Source: Trypanosoma brucei gambiense DAL972
Lineage: Eukaryota > Euglenozoa > Kinetoplastea > Trypanosomatida > Trypanosomatidae
Direction: 5' to 3'
NCBI RefSeq assembly: GCF_000210295.1
Contig: NC_026740.1
Coordinates: forward strand, 1,433,691 to 1,497,690
DNA: 64,000 nucleotides
Below are positions 20,955-30,197 of this stretch, piece by piece. The position numbers and the translations under genes are program-made. The notes beneath the pieces are model-generated. The model was given only the letters and a program-made list of their open reading frames with translations, had not been told where the DNA came from and did not search any database. Numbering within the stretch: position 1 is the first letter of the stretch; each line of letters starts with the position of its first letter.

Positions 20955-22427
20955 ATGGCCAACTTTAATAAAGTCTCTAGGGCCAATGCCGTCTTGCAGC
21001 CAACAGCCCCGGCTACGAAATACGGCAACAATGGAAAGAATATAAGGTACCATGATGTCGAGAACTTAGGCGAACCATTCAATAATTGCAGGCAGCGGGG
21101 CTATGAACGGAACCATATCGCTCCGGCTCCGCCGGTTTTGGGAAGCGAAGTGAATTACTTCGACAACTCAGCGTCTCCAATGGTAAGTTCAGATCCCGGG
21201 GCGAGGCATTGGGGCGCGCGTAACTCCTATGACTCCCAGTGGGATAATACGTACAAGAGCAGTGGGGCTAGGGCCGCAGCCACAGCTGTCTTCGAGCAAA
21301 TTGCAGCTGAGGAGCGAACAAGCGACGGTACTCAGGACATGCATGGAGAAGTGGCTACAGAGAATTCAACCGAATATCAATCAGACGGATGTGCCGTGGT
21401 TGGACACTCCCGGAAGATCCTTAGCAGCACCGAAGAGTATGTATGTAGGAGGTACTCCGTCTCATCAATCCCGAGACTGGAGGCTTATGATTATTATGAG
21501 ACGCGGAAATTTTCCCCCGAACGGGCCCCTCACTTCAGTGCAACAGCGGCACACTCAGATGTGAGAATGCGGAGCCCTAAACCGTCCGTTTCCAGCGGGG
21601 GGAAATCCTCGGATAGTATGTTACAGAGAAGGGGTGAGGCGAGTACATTTCCAAGGGTTGTGGCGAGGAAACTTGACCTGCATGCCACTGAGGAGTGCCA
21701 AGGATCGAGTGCTCACAAACAGCTGTCACCCATGAACGCCTTCGAAGTAGCCAACAAGGCAGAGCGTCAGTCACAAGTGGGACCAACTTGTCCACCCGTT
21801 TTAACGCCCTGTCCCTCACATAATATGCGTAGGTCTGTTGCCGATGCATCCACGATGACCGAAGGTGTTTCTCGTGAGGCTGTCACTCGCGCGGTACACG
21901 GCAACAACTTGACAACGTTGCCTAACGGTCATTATGATAATGAATATTTCAACGTTGGGAGGGGAGGGCCGAGATCATCTGCCAACGAATCTGTCGTCAG
22001 TCTTTCCACGGTCTCTAATTCCACTTTGAATCAGCGGCCAGATTCAACTGCATTTGGTGGATATAGGAACGCAGTGGGCCAACACAATCATTACGTATCA
22101 CCCAAGTTGTTCCATAACTCAGCCACGCAAACGATGGCTTCGAGTGCAAGGCCACCTCTGACACCGCGGTTTAATGAAACACGTTCCCCACCAACAGCAC
22201 CACCGTATGCCGGATGGGACAACAGTCCTGGTGGCAGTATGGATAGACCGGCACTAAACGGACGGCCAGCGAATGATGCGATGAGGGTGCCAAGAGTTGG
22301 TGCAGCTCCTCAGGAAGTGTGGGCGGCAAAGTTAAGGCAATTGGATAATGCATACTTGACGAATGGTAACGGTTGGGCCATTCTTCATGAGATTCGACTG
22401 TTGCTGGAGGGGCGAAATAGTCGCTAA
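20955..22427 (+). CDS. Hydrophilic Ser/Asn-rich protein of unknown function
   Basis: 490 residues from ATG 20955. I do not recognise a family. The protein is polar, rich in Ser, Asn, Arg, Tyr and Pro, with no signal peptide, membrane helix or coiled coil, and looks mostly disordered. The one segment that looks folded is the last about 40 residues (APQEVWAAKLRQLDNAYL then GWAILHEIRLLLEGRNSR), an amphipathic helical region that could be a short interaction motif. Several SP and TP sites suggest phosphorylation. Base composition and codon use fit the neighbours, and the frame is open throughout, so it is taken as real. Confidence 0.8.
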   Translation: MANFNKVSRANAVLQPTAPATKYGNNGKNIRYHDVENLGEPFNNCRQRGYERNHIAPAPPVLGSEVNYFDNSASPMVSSDPGARHWGARNSYDSQWDNTYKSSGARAAATAVFEQIAAEERTSDGTQDMHGEVATENSTEYQSDGCAVVGHSRKILSSTEEYVCRRYSVSSIPRLEAYDYYETRKFSPERAPHFSATAAHSDVRMRSPKPSVSSGGKSSDSMLQRRGEASTFPRVVARKLDLHATEECQGSSAHKQLSPMNAFEVANKAERQSQVGPTCPPVLTPCPSHNMRRSVADASTMTEGVSREAVTRAVHGNNLTTLPNGHYDNEYFNVGRGGPRSSANESVVSLSTVSNSTLNQRPDSTAFGGYRNAVGQHNHYVSPKLFHNSATQTMASSARPPLTPRFNETRSPPTAPPYAGWDNSPGGSMDRPALNGRPANDAMRVPRVGAAPQEVWAAKLRQLDNAYLTNGNGWAILHEIRLLLEGRNSR

Positions 22428-24169
22428 GAACAAACTTGAAAGGTTCCATCCATTTCATGTACATTTTTGTTTGTGCACTGTATTTACTACTATCCCAATT
22501 TTTATTGCTGTGATCTTGTACCATTTGTTAATATCAGCGTGTGTTTTGTTACTTTTATTGTTATTATTAATATAATATGGGGGCGCATATAGTTGTTTAC
22601 ATTCCCCTCTTTTGATTTCCCTCTCCAAATATGGCCCCTCATTTTTTGCTACCGATAAACGGAGCAACATATATATGTATACACATATATATGACCATGT
22701 CTGTCAACATTTATTTACTTGTGGGTAATGCATGAACTGACGAGGTTGACGATGGCAAATCGTGATGTGCTGAGTTGGCTAGTGTATTTGTTCACAGGTA
22801 TACGTTTATTTAAATGTAAATAAATAAAACATACATTAACCCCTTACAGGTGAGGGGTTAATGTATAGTCGCTTGGGAGTGTATGTTTTTCAGTGTACGT
22901 TTCGTTATGACAGCTCAGTTCCCACAACCCTGCCGATATTTGTGTACCAATATCTATATACGCAACGGAAAACGAAGCGAACGAATAAAAAAAGTCAAAG
23001 GTGATAGAAAGGATAGAGTTATAGTCATTAAATAAACTTCAATCATAGGTACCATGGGCGTGGGTCGTTTGTTAGTCATTTGTACGCAGGGGAGCATAGC
23101 GTAGAGAGGAAGGGGAAAACGGAAGGTGTACGGACACTGAAAGTAAACAGCAACAACGTTGCAATGCACTAAAGCAAAGTTGTGGTGGAAAGCTATTACT
23201 TTCTCTCTATCTGAAACGTATCTTACTGTACGATACATTTAGGGGATGATGATGAGAGAGGGGATGTCTTTGCAATAATAGCACGTATATTTTTAAAAAG
23301 GGCTGCTGAATAGGTATAAGGTGCCACTGGGCGGTTTGTTAATGTGATGAAAAGGAGTATGTGAACGCGTGAATGTGAGGGAAGAAAATCGGAGGTATGG
23401 GGATGAACATGAGGGTGAAATGAGGTTGAGGAGGAGGGGGGAGGGCACCGAGATAAAATGAAAAGGGGTTTGTGTGAACAAATTCAGTATTGTAGTCAAA
23501 CACTTTGCTCTTTCAATTTCACTATATTTCTTAGGCACCCCTCCTTCGGTTCTCCGTTGCCTCAACTCCTTCTTTATATTTGTTTTTTTTTTCAAACGCG
23601 TTGTGCGCTTTCCTTTTTTTTTTCTTGTTGTTTTATGGGTTTTTTCTTGTACTTTCGTTATCGCCCTAAGTGACATAAGGTAGTCCTTTTTTTAAAATTT
23701 CTCTTTTGTATCATCTCAACTTTTTTTCAAAGCCAAGTTCTACCGTTGTTTTTGCCGCATTAGCAAGAAGTAAAACGATTTATGTATGCTGTGTGGTCCG
23801 TGCGCGCCGTTCAATTTGTTTTATTTTAGCCTTGACGGGAATATCTCCTGGTTAATTGTACAACTCGTCTCCTCTGACACACCCTCTCTCTCTCTCTGTA
23901 CTTTCTGTGTGCTACCCATCATTATATTCCCTTTCCTTAATTTTTCTAGTCAGATTGTTAAAAATCCTCTGCCGTTGCCATTTTTTTTGTTTTCAAACTC
24001 CTCCTATCACCTTTCTTCTCCCTTTTGTTGAAATGTTTACTTTTTCCCTTTTCCACCCTTCTTCATGTGTTTTCTAACGCCACCACGCTTAAAGGAGTCG
24101 ACACACCCAATAAAAAGGGGGGGAGGGGGAGCGGTGCACACATCGAAGCATACAGCAGCTTAGATAAAT
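22428..24169 (+). other. Long intergenic: hairpin, T-runs, splice region
   Basis: No gene seen in 1.7 kb. Carries a TA stretch (22668-22693), a perfect hairpin (22831-22866, separate entry) and many T-runs (23583-23625, 23686-23730). The T/C tract at about 24030-24075 with AG at 24093-24094 is the likely acceptor for the next gene (5' UTR about 75 nt). Confidence 0.55.
22831..22866. repeat. Perfect 14-bp inverted repeat with 8-nt loop
   Basis: Left arm ATACATTAACCCCT (22831-22844), loop TACAGGTG, right arm AGGGGTTAATGTAT (22853-22866), with no mismatch. The left flank AAAACATAC (22827-22835) can instead pair with GTATGTTTT (22881-22889), so two structures compete. It lies 400 bp past a stop codon, in the likely 3' UTR or the spacer. 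Confidence 0.9.
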
Positions 24170-26365
24170 ATGGGCCATTGTTGTGCCACTCAAACGAAAC
24201 AAGCGCGGCTCCTACCATCAAACAATGCATCACTTAATGCTCCGGCTGAAGTTCCCGGAGGGTCATTAGCGGCACAAACGAGGCCATCGGATGGGCAAAT
24301 TAACGCCCCTACCGGCGGGGCTTCCCATGGCGTGGCGGCGGAGAGCGCTTCATCCAAATTTACGGGGAGTCCGGTGATAGGGGACCAGTCGGATTACACA
24401 ACAACGATTGGGTTAGAACGTCTTGTTCCCGTAAACCGTAAGTCTGTATCACAACTTCCAGTTAATGCACATCTACGGTTAGGTTCGGACAACAGAGCGG
24501 ATAGCGTTTGTGTTTTTGATAATGGGGATGACGACGGTCGTTTCTTGACAGCACGAAGCCCCCTGTTGCTTTCGGCAATGACGACACCACGAGTGAAGTT
24601 TGTGTCGGGGACTCCAGGTACTTTTGACACCAATGGTGGGGCTCCACCATCAGGTAGAGGGTTTCAGTCGTGTCTGAGCAGCCAATGGGAGGACGAGTCA
24701 GTGGGAAGCAACAAACTCAACTCCTGTCATAGTATGGTGATGAATGAAAGTGTGAACAATAGCGTAGAGGCGTATTTTGGCAGTCTAACTGCGTGCGTTC
24801 CTCCAACGGAGGTACCACCTTCGATGTTACCATTAGTATCAATAACGGCGTCGTCCTCGTCTTCAACCGTGTCATCACCGTTTTCGTCACTGGCAGTGCA
24901 CCGCAGGGAGCCGTCGTCATTATTCGTGAATGACAAGTCTCCTGTACAGTCTTTGGGAGTTTCATCATTCGTGACGGCCCTGTCGCCGAGCGTATCACCG
25001 CGACCGTTGCATAATGAGGCACCCCCACAATCGCATGCGGACGCTTTAGGTGCACCAACAGCGACATCAGTAAGCCACTCAAGGGGGGATCTGTCACTTG
25101 GTACCGCTATAGCACCGTCAAGAGCAACGTCGCCATCATGTCACATGGAAAATGCGTCGTTTGCAACGGCTTTGTCACTATCTGAGTCACTGCAAGCGGC
25201 GCATTCCGTATTATCTTCAGTTTCGTTCCCCGGTGTAGGGGTGCAATCAGCTGCGGCATTGATTCCTCACTCCAGAGGAACTTCTTCTTTTGCGTCTGCG
25301 GTTTCACCATCAGCAGCGGTGACAACTGCGCGCTCCGCGCGAACTACGCCGTCCTTTGTGGTGACCATCTTGCCGTCAGAGGCCACAACTACTCCGCGTA
25401 TGGCATTTAAAAGTGCAAGGAGCAGTAACAAAATTGGTTCCACTACAGTCACCGGTGGCGATTTGATGTCGTGTCGTAGTCTTTCTGAAATCAGCACCTC
25501 ATTGAGTGACAAAATACATAATATGAGTAGAGAGGTAGCGAGGAGTGCTTCTGAGGTTCCACAGCGTCTTGTGGTGAGGAAACGCGTTACGTCTCCAACC
25601 AATATTTCTTCTTCTTCGTATTCGCGGTTAACGGAAAAAGAGCGTGCCAGCACTCAGGAAGGTGTGACAAATTCCCCGTTAATTATGGCTGAATCATTGC
25701 CGGACCAGACTAATGGTGTTGTTATTTCGCTCTCCCCACCGGAGGACCATTCCAGTATTTTTGGAGGCAACGGCGGCGGTGGCTCCAGGGAGGTGTCGTT
25801 CGTTAGTTCTTCACCTAAAGCGGAGGGGATGTGGGTTCAATCTGGTAAGCATGGCAAAAAAAAGGCGGACACAGTGCTGAGTTTTTTTACCCCAGATCCG
25901 GCAGTTACGCAGTTGTCGGAACATGCTGCGAATACCTCTTTGACATCACATATGTTGACTCGACAAAAGCCCAAAATGCTTAGGTACTTCGGCAGGCATT
26001 CGGATCCTCCGTTCTCATCTGTGAATACATTACGCCAACGGAACGTCATGGCACGGTCGGTAGAGGCGGTTGGAAGGTTAGGTACCCTTGACGCAAGTTA
26101 TAAAAAGGTGTTGGGTGATACTCAGAAGTTGTTCTCGTCGTTACCTGCGCTACCCACATACACTAAGAGGGATCACATCCCACAGAGGCGAGTGTTTGAT
26201 TTAGGAACCCCCGGTAGCGCGTCAAAATCGAGGAAAAGCCCCTCACCGGAAGGCTCACAAATGATTTCCCAGATGTCCAGCTCGATTAATGGTCATGCGG
26301 CCTCAAGTGTTTCATCACCCGACTCGAAGCACAAAGAGGACGGAAAGGCACACTGTCAATCATAA
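24170..26365 (+). CDS. Ser/Thr-rich protein with N-terminal acylation motif
   Basis: 731 residues. Begins MGHCCATQTK: Gly2 followed by Cys4 and Cys5 fits N-myristoylation plus palmitoylation, so membrane (possibly flagellar or plasma membrane) attachment is inferred; residue 6 is Ala, not the preferred Ser/Thr. The body is very rich in Ser, Thr, Ala and Pro and probably disordered. Between residues about 263 and 415 a short degenerate repeat recurs about five times around the motif SF(V/A)TA(L/V)SPS, each spaced by 20-45 residues (SFVTALSPS, LGTAIAPS, SFATALSLS, SFASAVSPS, SFVVTILPS). The C-terminal 170 residues are more basic (RRVFDLGTPGSASKSRKSPS). I do not recognise a family. Alternative: a heavily phosphorylated cytoskeletal linker. 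Confidence 0.85.
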   Translation: MGHCCATQTKQARLLPSNNASLNAPAEVPGGSLAAQTRPSDGQINAPTGGASHGVAAESASSKFTGSPVIGDQSDYTTTIGLERLVPVNRKSVSQLPVNAHLRLGSDNRADSVCVFDNGDDDGRFLTARSPLLLSAMTTPRVKFVSGTPGTFDTNGGAPPSGRGFQSCLSSQWEDESVGSNKLNSCHSMVMNESVNNSVEAYFGSLTACVPPTEVPPSMLPLVSITASSSSSTVSSPFSSLAVHRREPSSLFVNDKSPVQSLGVSSFVTALSPSVSPRPLHNEAPPQSHADALGAPTATSVSHSRGDLSLGTAIAPSRATSPSCHMENASFATALSLSESLQAAHSVLSSVSFPGVGVQSAAALIPHSRGTSSFASAVSPSAAVTTARSARTTPSFVVTILPSEATTTPRMAFKSARSSNKIGSTTVTGGDLMSCRSLSEISTSLSDKIHNMSREVARSASEVPQRLVVRKRVTSPTNISSSSYSRLTEKERASTQEGVTNSPLIMAESLPDQTNGVVISLSPPEDHSSIFGGNGGGGSREVSFVSSSPKAEGMWVQSGKHGKKKADTVLSFFTPDPAVTQLSEHAANTSLTSHMLTRQKPKMLRYFGRHSDPPFSSVNTLRQRNVMARSVEAVGRLGTLDASYKKVLGDTQKLFSSLPALPTYTKRDHIPQRRVFDLGTPGSASKSRKSPSPEGSQMISQMSSSINGHAASSVSSPDSKHKEDGKAHCQS

Positions 26366-27287
26366 GGAATAAAGTGCTGTTTGTTCCCTTTTATTATTAT
26401 TGTTATTATTGTTATGGTGGATGATGTCAGCGTTTTGGTCTCATGGAAGCGTGCTGCGGAGATGTCGCTTTCTTTTGTCATTCGATCGGGCGTAGAGGTA
26501 AGGGAAGGGTAATGGAGGAGGAGGAGGGGGGGGGAACGGCGGCAAATGTGGACAAGAGGAAGTTGGCGAGTGGGTGGGAGAGGGGAAAAACAACAACAAC
26601 AATCGTACACGTGTGGATGGCGCCGCGTTTGCCCATATATGAATGTTATTGCTGATTTCTTTTACAGCTGGTTGCATTGTCCCCTTCCCATTCACCTCCT
26701 TCTTCATTAACGCCTAATGCACGCATGTGTATGAGAGGGCGTGCGTGTGTATTCAATACGGTGGTGGAGTGGTATAATGCTGATGGGTTGCCGGTCGAAC
26801 TTTATTTCTAAATGCTGGTTTCTTTCATTTGCTTTTTGCGTCGTTTATTTGTATATATATTTGTGTGTGTATGTGTGTTAGACTTTACGTCTCGACGTTG
26901 TTTTTCCCACTTTCCTCAGAGGGCAAGATATATTCTTCTCTTTGTCATTACTTGAGACTAGGGAATTTAAAACAATCAGTGCTTGTCCACAAGTTTATTT
27001 TTTTTCTACTTTTGGATGCGTGTACTGTTCCCTCTCCCACATTAATCCACCAAGTATTGTACACATTGTGTCGGTTTTAACAAAGAAAAAAAATGACTGC
27101 TTCGTCCCATCCAGTTGGACACTGATTACTTTTATTAGGTGTCGGAGTAACTTCACCCTTTCCCCATTCACTTCTTCGCACATTTTCGCCCAATTTGTAT
27201 CTTACCACTGTGGATTCCTCATCTCAAAACTTGATACAAACCGAACAAAATAATAATATAGAACAGTAGCTGAAGAGGACAAAGGGA
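26366..27287 (+). other. Intergenic: 3' UTR and splice region
   Basis: No gene seen. Starts with a TTATTATTATTG-type stretch (26390-26414). A G/A-rich block lies at 26510-26530. The T/C-rich stretch 27120-27235 is followed by AG 27260-27261, the likely acceptor. Confidence 0.5.
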
Positions 27288-27869
27288 ATGGGTACCACCG
27301 CCAGTACGGATTCCGCAGACTCACCATTTTCTGTACGGAGCGTGGACTCTTCTGGCGGTGGAGGGTGGCGGCAGGAGGATCCCGAAAGGTTTCGAAAGTA
27401 CATGCATCTCAAGTCACAAGCGGATCAGTGGCGCCAACGGCACGGCCACACGCCGGGGGCCACAAGGGGCGAACTCACGAAGAACCTCATCGAAGAAGTG
27501 TACGAAGAGGATTTCGAGTCCGTGGATCATGTGCAGTCAATGCGGTTGCCACCCATGGTGCTGAAGGAGATGAAAGATGCCGTGGCGAATGAGGCGGAGA
27601 GGCGCTGTGCGGAGACTGAAAAGGTCATGGCGCGTTGCCTACAGGATAAAATGTGGACTTCGTGGAAGTGCCAGAAGGAGAGGGATGCACTTTATCAGTG
27701 TGTGGCAGATAGGAAAGAAGACAATGAACTCCTAATGGCGTACCGTTGGAAGTATAATTTGGGCACTTTCCATGGGGAACTGATTGGGCGCAACAATATG
27801 ATGCGGCGCATATGGAAGGAGCATTTCCCTGACCGTGATTTACCACACCCATGGGTAAAGGACGCTTAG
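27288..27869 (+). CDS. Twin CX9C protein (CMC/COX-assembly-like)
   Basis: 193 residues. Two helices carry the twin CX9C arrangement: C107-x9-C117 and C128-x9-C138, separated by ten residues (CAETEKVMARC, CQKERDALYQC). This is the hallmark of small mitochondrial intermembrane-space proteins imported and oxidised by the MIA pathway, such as the Cmc1-type cytochrome oxidase assembly factors. An N-terminal extension of about 100 residues and a C-terminal tail ending in HFPDRDLPHPWVKDA make it larger than most members. The start MGTTAST also fits an N-myristoylation consensus (Ser6), which would be odd for an intermembrane-space protein but is known for some CHCH proteins. Role in respiratory-chain assembly is inferred from the motif only. 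Confidence 0.88.
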   Translation: MGTTASTDSADSPFSVRSVDSSGGGGWRQEDPERFRKYMHLKSQADQWRQRHGHTPGATRGELTKNLIEEVYEEDFESVDHVQSMRLPPMVLKEMKDAVANEAERRCAETEKVMARCLQDKMWTSWKCQKERDALYQCVADRKEDNELLMAYRWKYNLGTFHGELIGRNNMMRRIWKEHFPDRDLPHPWVKDA

Positions 27870-28500
27870 TAAAGACTTCGGTTCTTCAAGGTGGCCGACA
27901 ACTGTTTGGTTAAACCCTTGTGCGTGTTTGCGAGGGAGGAAGACCAATGGGACTAACACTTGGCACAAGACAAACTGGTTACTGGTGGGGCCCTTCTTTT
28001 GTGCGTACGGTTATGCGTCGTGTTTTGCTGTTAATGTTCGTATCGATATATTGTTTTAGTGTGGTTCTTCGGCCTTGTGTGATCGTTAGTCTCTACTTGT
28101 AGTTTAGGGGAGGCTGTCAAAAGAATAAAATTACCCCTCACTTCTTAATGATACCCATATATATATATATATATATATACACTAATTTGTTTGCGTTTGT
28201 GAGTCACCAGTTCCTCTGTTGCTTAGGGTACTGTTCTTTTTCCTCCCTTCCCCTTTATCACATATTCGCACTTTTGTCTTTACTGCCGGATTCTTCGCTC
28301 TTTTGGGCTATTTGATCGATTTTGATGCCAGATGCGTGCTCGTGTTCTGTTTTTCGATTGTTAACAGCATTGAGGAGCGGAAAGTAACCAAGTTCACCTG
28401 TATAGGTGACGAGCACAAAAGGGGTTCGAGGTGGGGCGTAAAATCAAGTGATCCCGAGTAGGTTTTACTGTTGGTGTGCCTGCGTAACTTGCAGGTACCA
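27870..28500 (+). other. Intergenic with (AT)n and T-rich tract
   Basis: No gene seen. (AT)n at 28157-28179. T/C-rich at 28227-28310 with AG at 28330-28331; a second AG (28493-28494, CTTGCAG) sits six nucleotides before the next ATG. Either would serve as acceptor. Confidence 0.5.
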
Positions 28501-29085
28501 ATGATTCAGATTATTGCGCCGAGGGGCCCCCTGCAGGAAATGCTGCTGTTGGAATTGCAGGGCAAAGTTGTCATACCTCCCAAGTTACTGGAGGAGGAGC
28601 GGGAGAGGCGGAGAATTCCCAACAGCAATGAAGAGGAAGTGAAGGCATGCTCTCAAGTTACTGGTGGGAAGAGGCTAAGGGAAGACGGTGAATGTGGCGT
28701 TAATGTTGATACCAATCAGGTGGTGGAGGTGCCGTTGGGCTGCGTAGTGTGGGACTCGCGCAATGAGACGCGCTGTTCGCTTCAAATTGGGACGGTTGAA
28801 GTCAGTGGCAGTTCTGGGAAGAGACGAGAGCCCCTTCTTGTGTTGAAGCGCTGTGTTGTAGGGGACAAAACTGCTGATGCGGAAGGTGCGGTGGCATGTG
28901 AATACTCAGAATCGAGTGGTTCTCAGTGCTGTTTGCTACAGGAATGGCTGCAAGAGCATCCCGAGGAACTCACATTGGATGCCACTGTGAGGGGCGCAAC
29001 AGTCCCCAGAAAAGTGTACGAGCTGGTTGGTGTTGTGGAGCGTTACATTCACTTGAACTCAAAGCCCCTCCGTAGGTTCGTGTGA
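28501..29085 (+). CDS. CTF8: Probable Ctf8 subunit of the Ctf18-RFC clamp loader
   Basis: 194 residues from ATG 28501; the frame is open back to a TTG at 28471, which is not a credible start. The order of motifs follows the Ctf8 family: N-terminal MIQIIAPRG, LLLELQGKV, then after a polar insertion LQIGTVEVSG and EPLLVLKRCV, and a C-terminal YELVGVVERYIHLNSKP. Ctf8 with Dcc1 joins Ctf18-RFC, which loads PCNA and supports sister-chromatid cohesion, in the nucleus. The protein is longer than human Ctf8 (about 120 residues) because of insertions near residues 35-75 and 130-150. The assignment is from pattern recognition of a short divergent family, so it deserves a profile search. Confidence 0.72.
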   Translation: MIQIIAPRGPLQEMLLLELQGKVVIPPKLLEEERERRRIPNSNEEEVKACSQVTGGKRLREDGECGVNVDTNQVVEVPLGCVVWDSRNETRCSLQIGTVEVSGSSGKRREPLLVLKRCVVGDKTADAEGAVACEYSESSGSQCCLLQEWLQEHPEELTLDATVRGATVPRKVYELVGVVERYIHLNSKPLRRFV

Positions 29086-30197
29086 GTTTTTCTTCAAACG
29101 TGCAAAAAAAAAAAATGTGACAGCGCCCCCTCTTCCACTCACAGGAGGCGGGAATTACGTTCCATTTTGTATTCTCCGTTCGGCGATGCTTCGGTCGTAT
29201 TTGTTGAGTCCTGCATAGAGTGGGGAAGGGAGATGCAACAGGGAACAAAGGGCATGTGTGAAACCGTGTTTGTCTTACCCCTCGCTTCCGCTAATTCAAG
29301 TGTGCTAGTTGCCCGAAAGATTGGCAGAAACTTTCCAGCCATTGTTAGCATTTGATAACCTTTCCGTCAGAAAAAAAAAGACATTTCTTTTTGACGGTTG
29401 GTTGCCGAAGAAAAGTGTGAACCAAGTCTGGCCACGTTGTGGGACGGGGTTCTGCCGCATTCTTCTTTACGTACATCAGCAGGTTATATATGCCTTGGGC
29501 CCGAATGGAAAGCATACCAACAACCCAAATACCTTCCATTTGTGGATGTGCAGGTGCGTGGAAGGGAGCGAGGGTGTAATAACATTGTGGAAGGTTTGTT
29601 CGAGCACTCGTTCTTCACCTCTGCCAGTTTTTCCTTCCACAGTTACATACCATTTGCTTCTTTCTCCTCCTTCCTCATTATTACTGTCACTGTCACTGCT
29701 ACCACGGTAACGTTATTTACCTTGTTTTCAATTGCTTGTTTAAGCACTCACGCACGGAAGAAGGCCCAAACCGTCAGTGTGCGTGTGTGGTCTAAGTTCT
29801 ACAAAAGTGCCGGTAGTGAGGGGTAGGTAAAACATTTTTGTTTTTTTTTTTTTGGGGGGGGGGAGTAGCAGCCGAGCACCGGGTGTGTTGGAAGTGTAGG
29901 GACAGTGTGGCTAGTAGGCAAGTAGTAAGTTAGACATAGAATAAAAAGGGGTAAAACAAAGTGGAACACTAACGCCATACACATTGTGTTGGGGAAAGTA
30001 GGACAAAGCTGGAGAAGCGAGACGCGAGTGGTGGGAACCATTAGGTTAGTGAGTGACTTTAGGAGTGTCTTCCGGGGAGAGAATACCTGGAAGCGTAGGG
30101 TCGATATAAAGAAGTTTAAATCCCCTTAGTTCGGCTAGTGAAGAGTAGGGAAAGTAATTTGAGGAGTCAGGGAAGCTTAGTGGAGGGGACTTGCTGC
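29086..30197 (+). other. Intergenic: A-run, T13G10 run, splice region
   Basis: No credible gene. A12 run at 29103-29114. A T13 run (29841-29853) runs straight into G10 (29854-29863) and AG at 29864-29865, a probable acceptor that would leave a 5' UTR of about 330 nt. Small open frames here have no supporting features. Confidence 0.5.
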
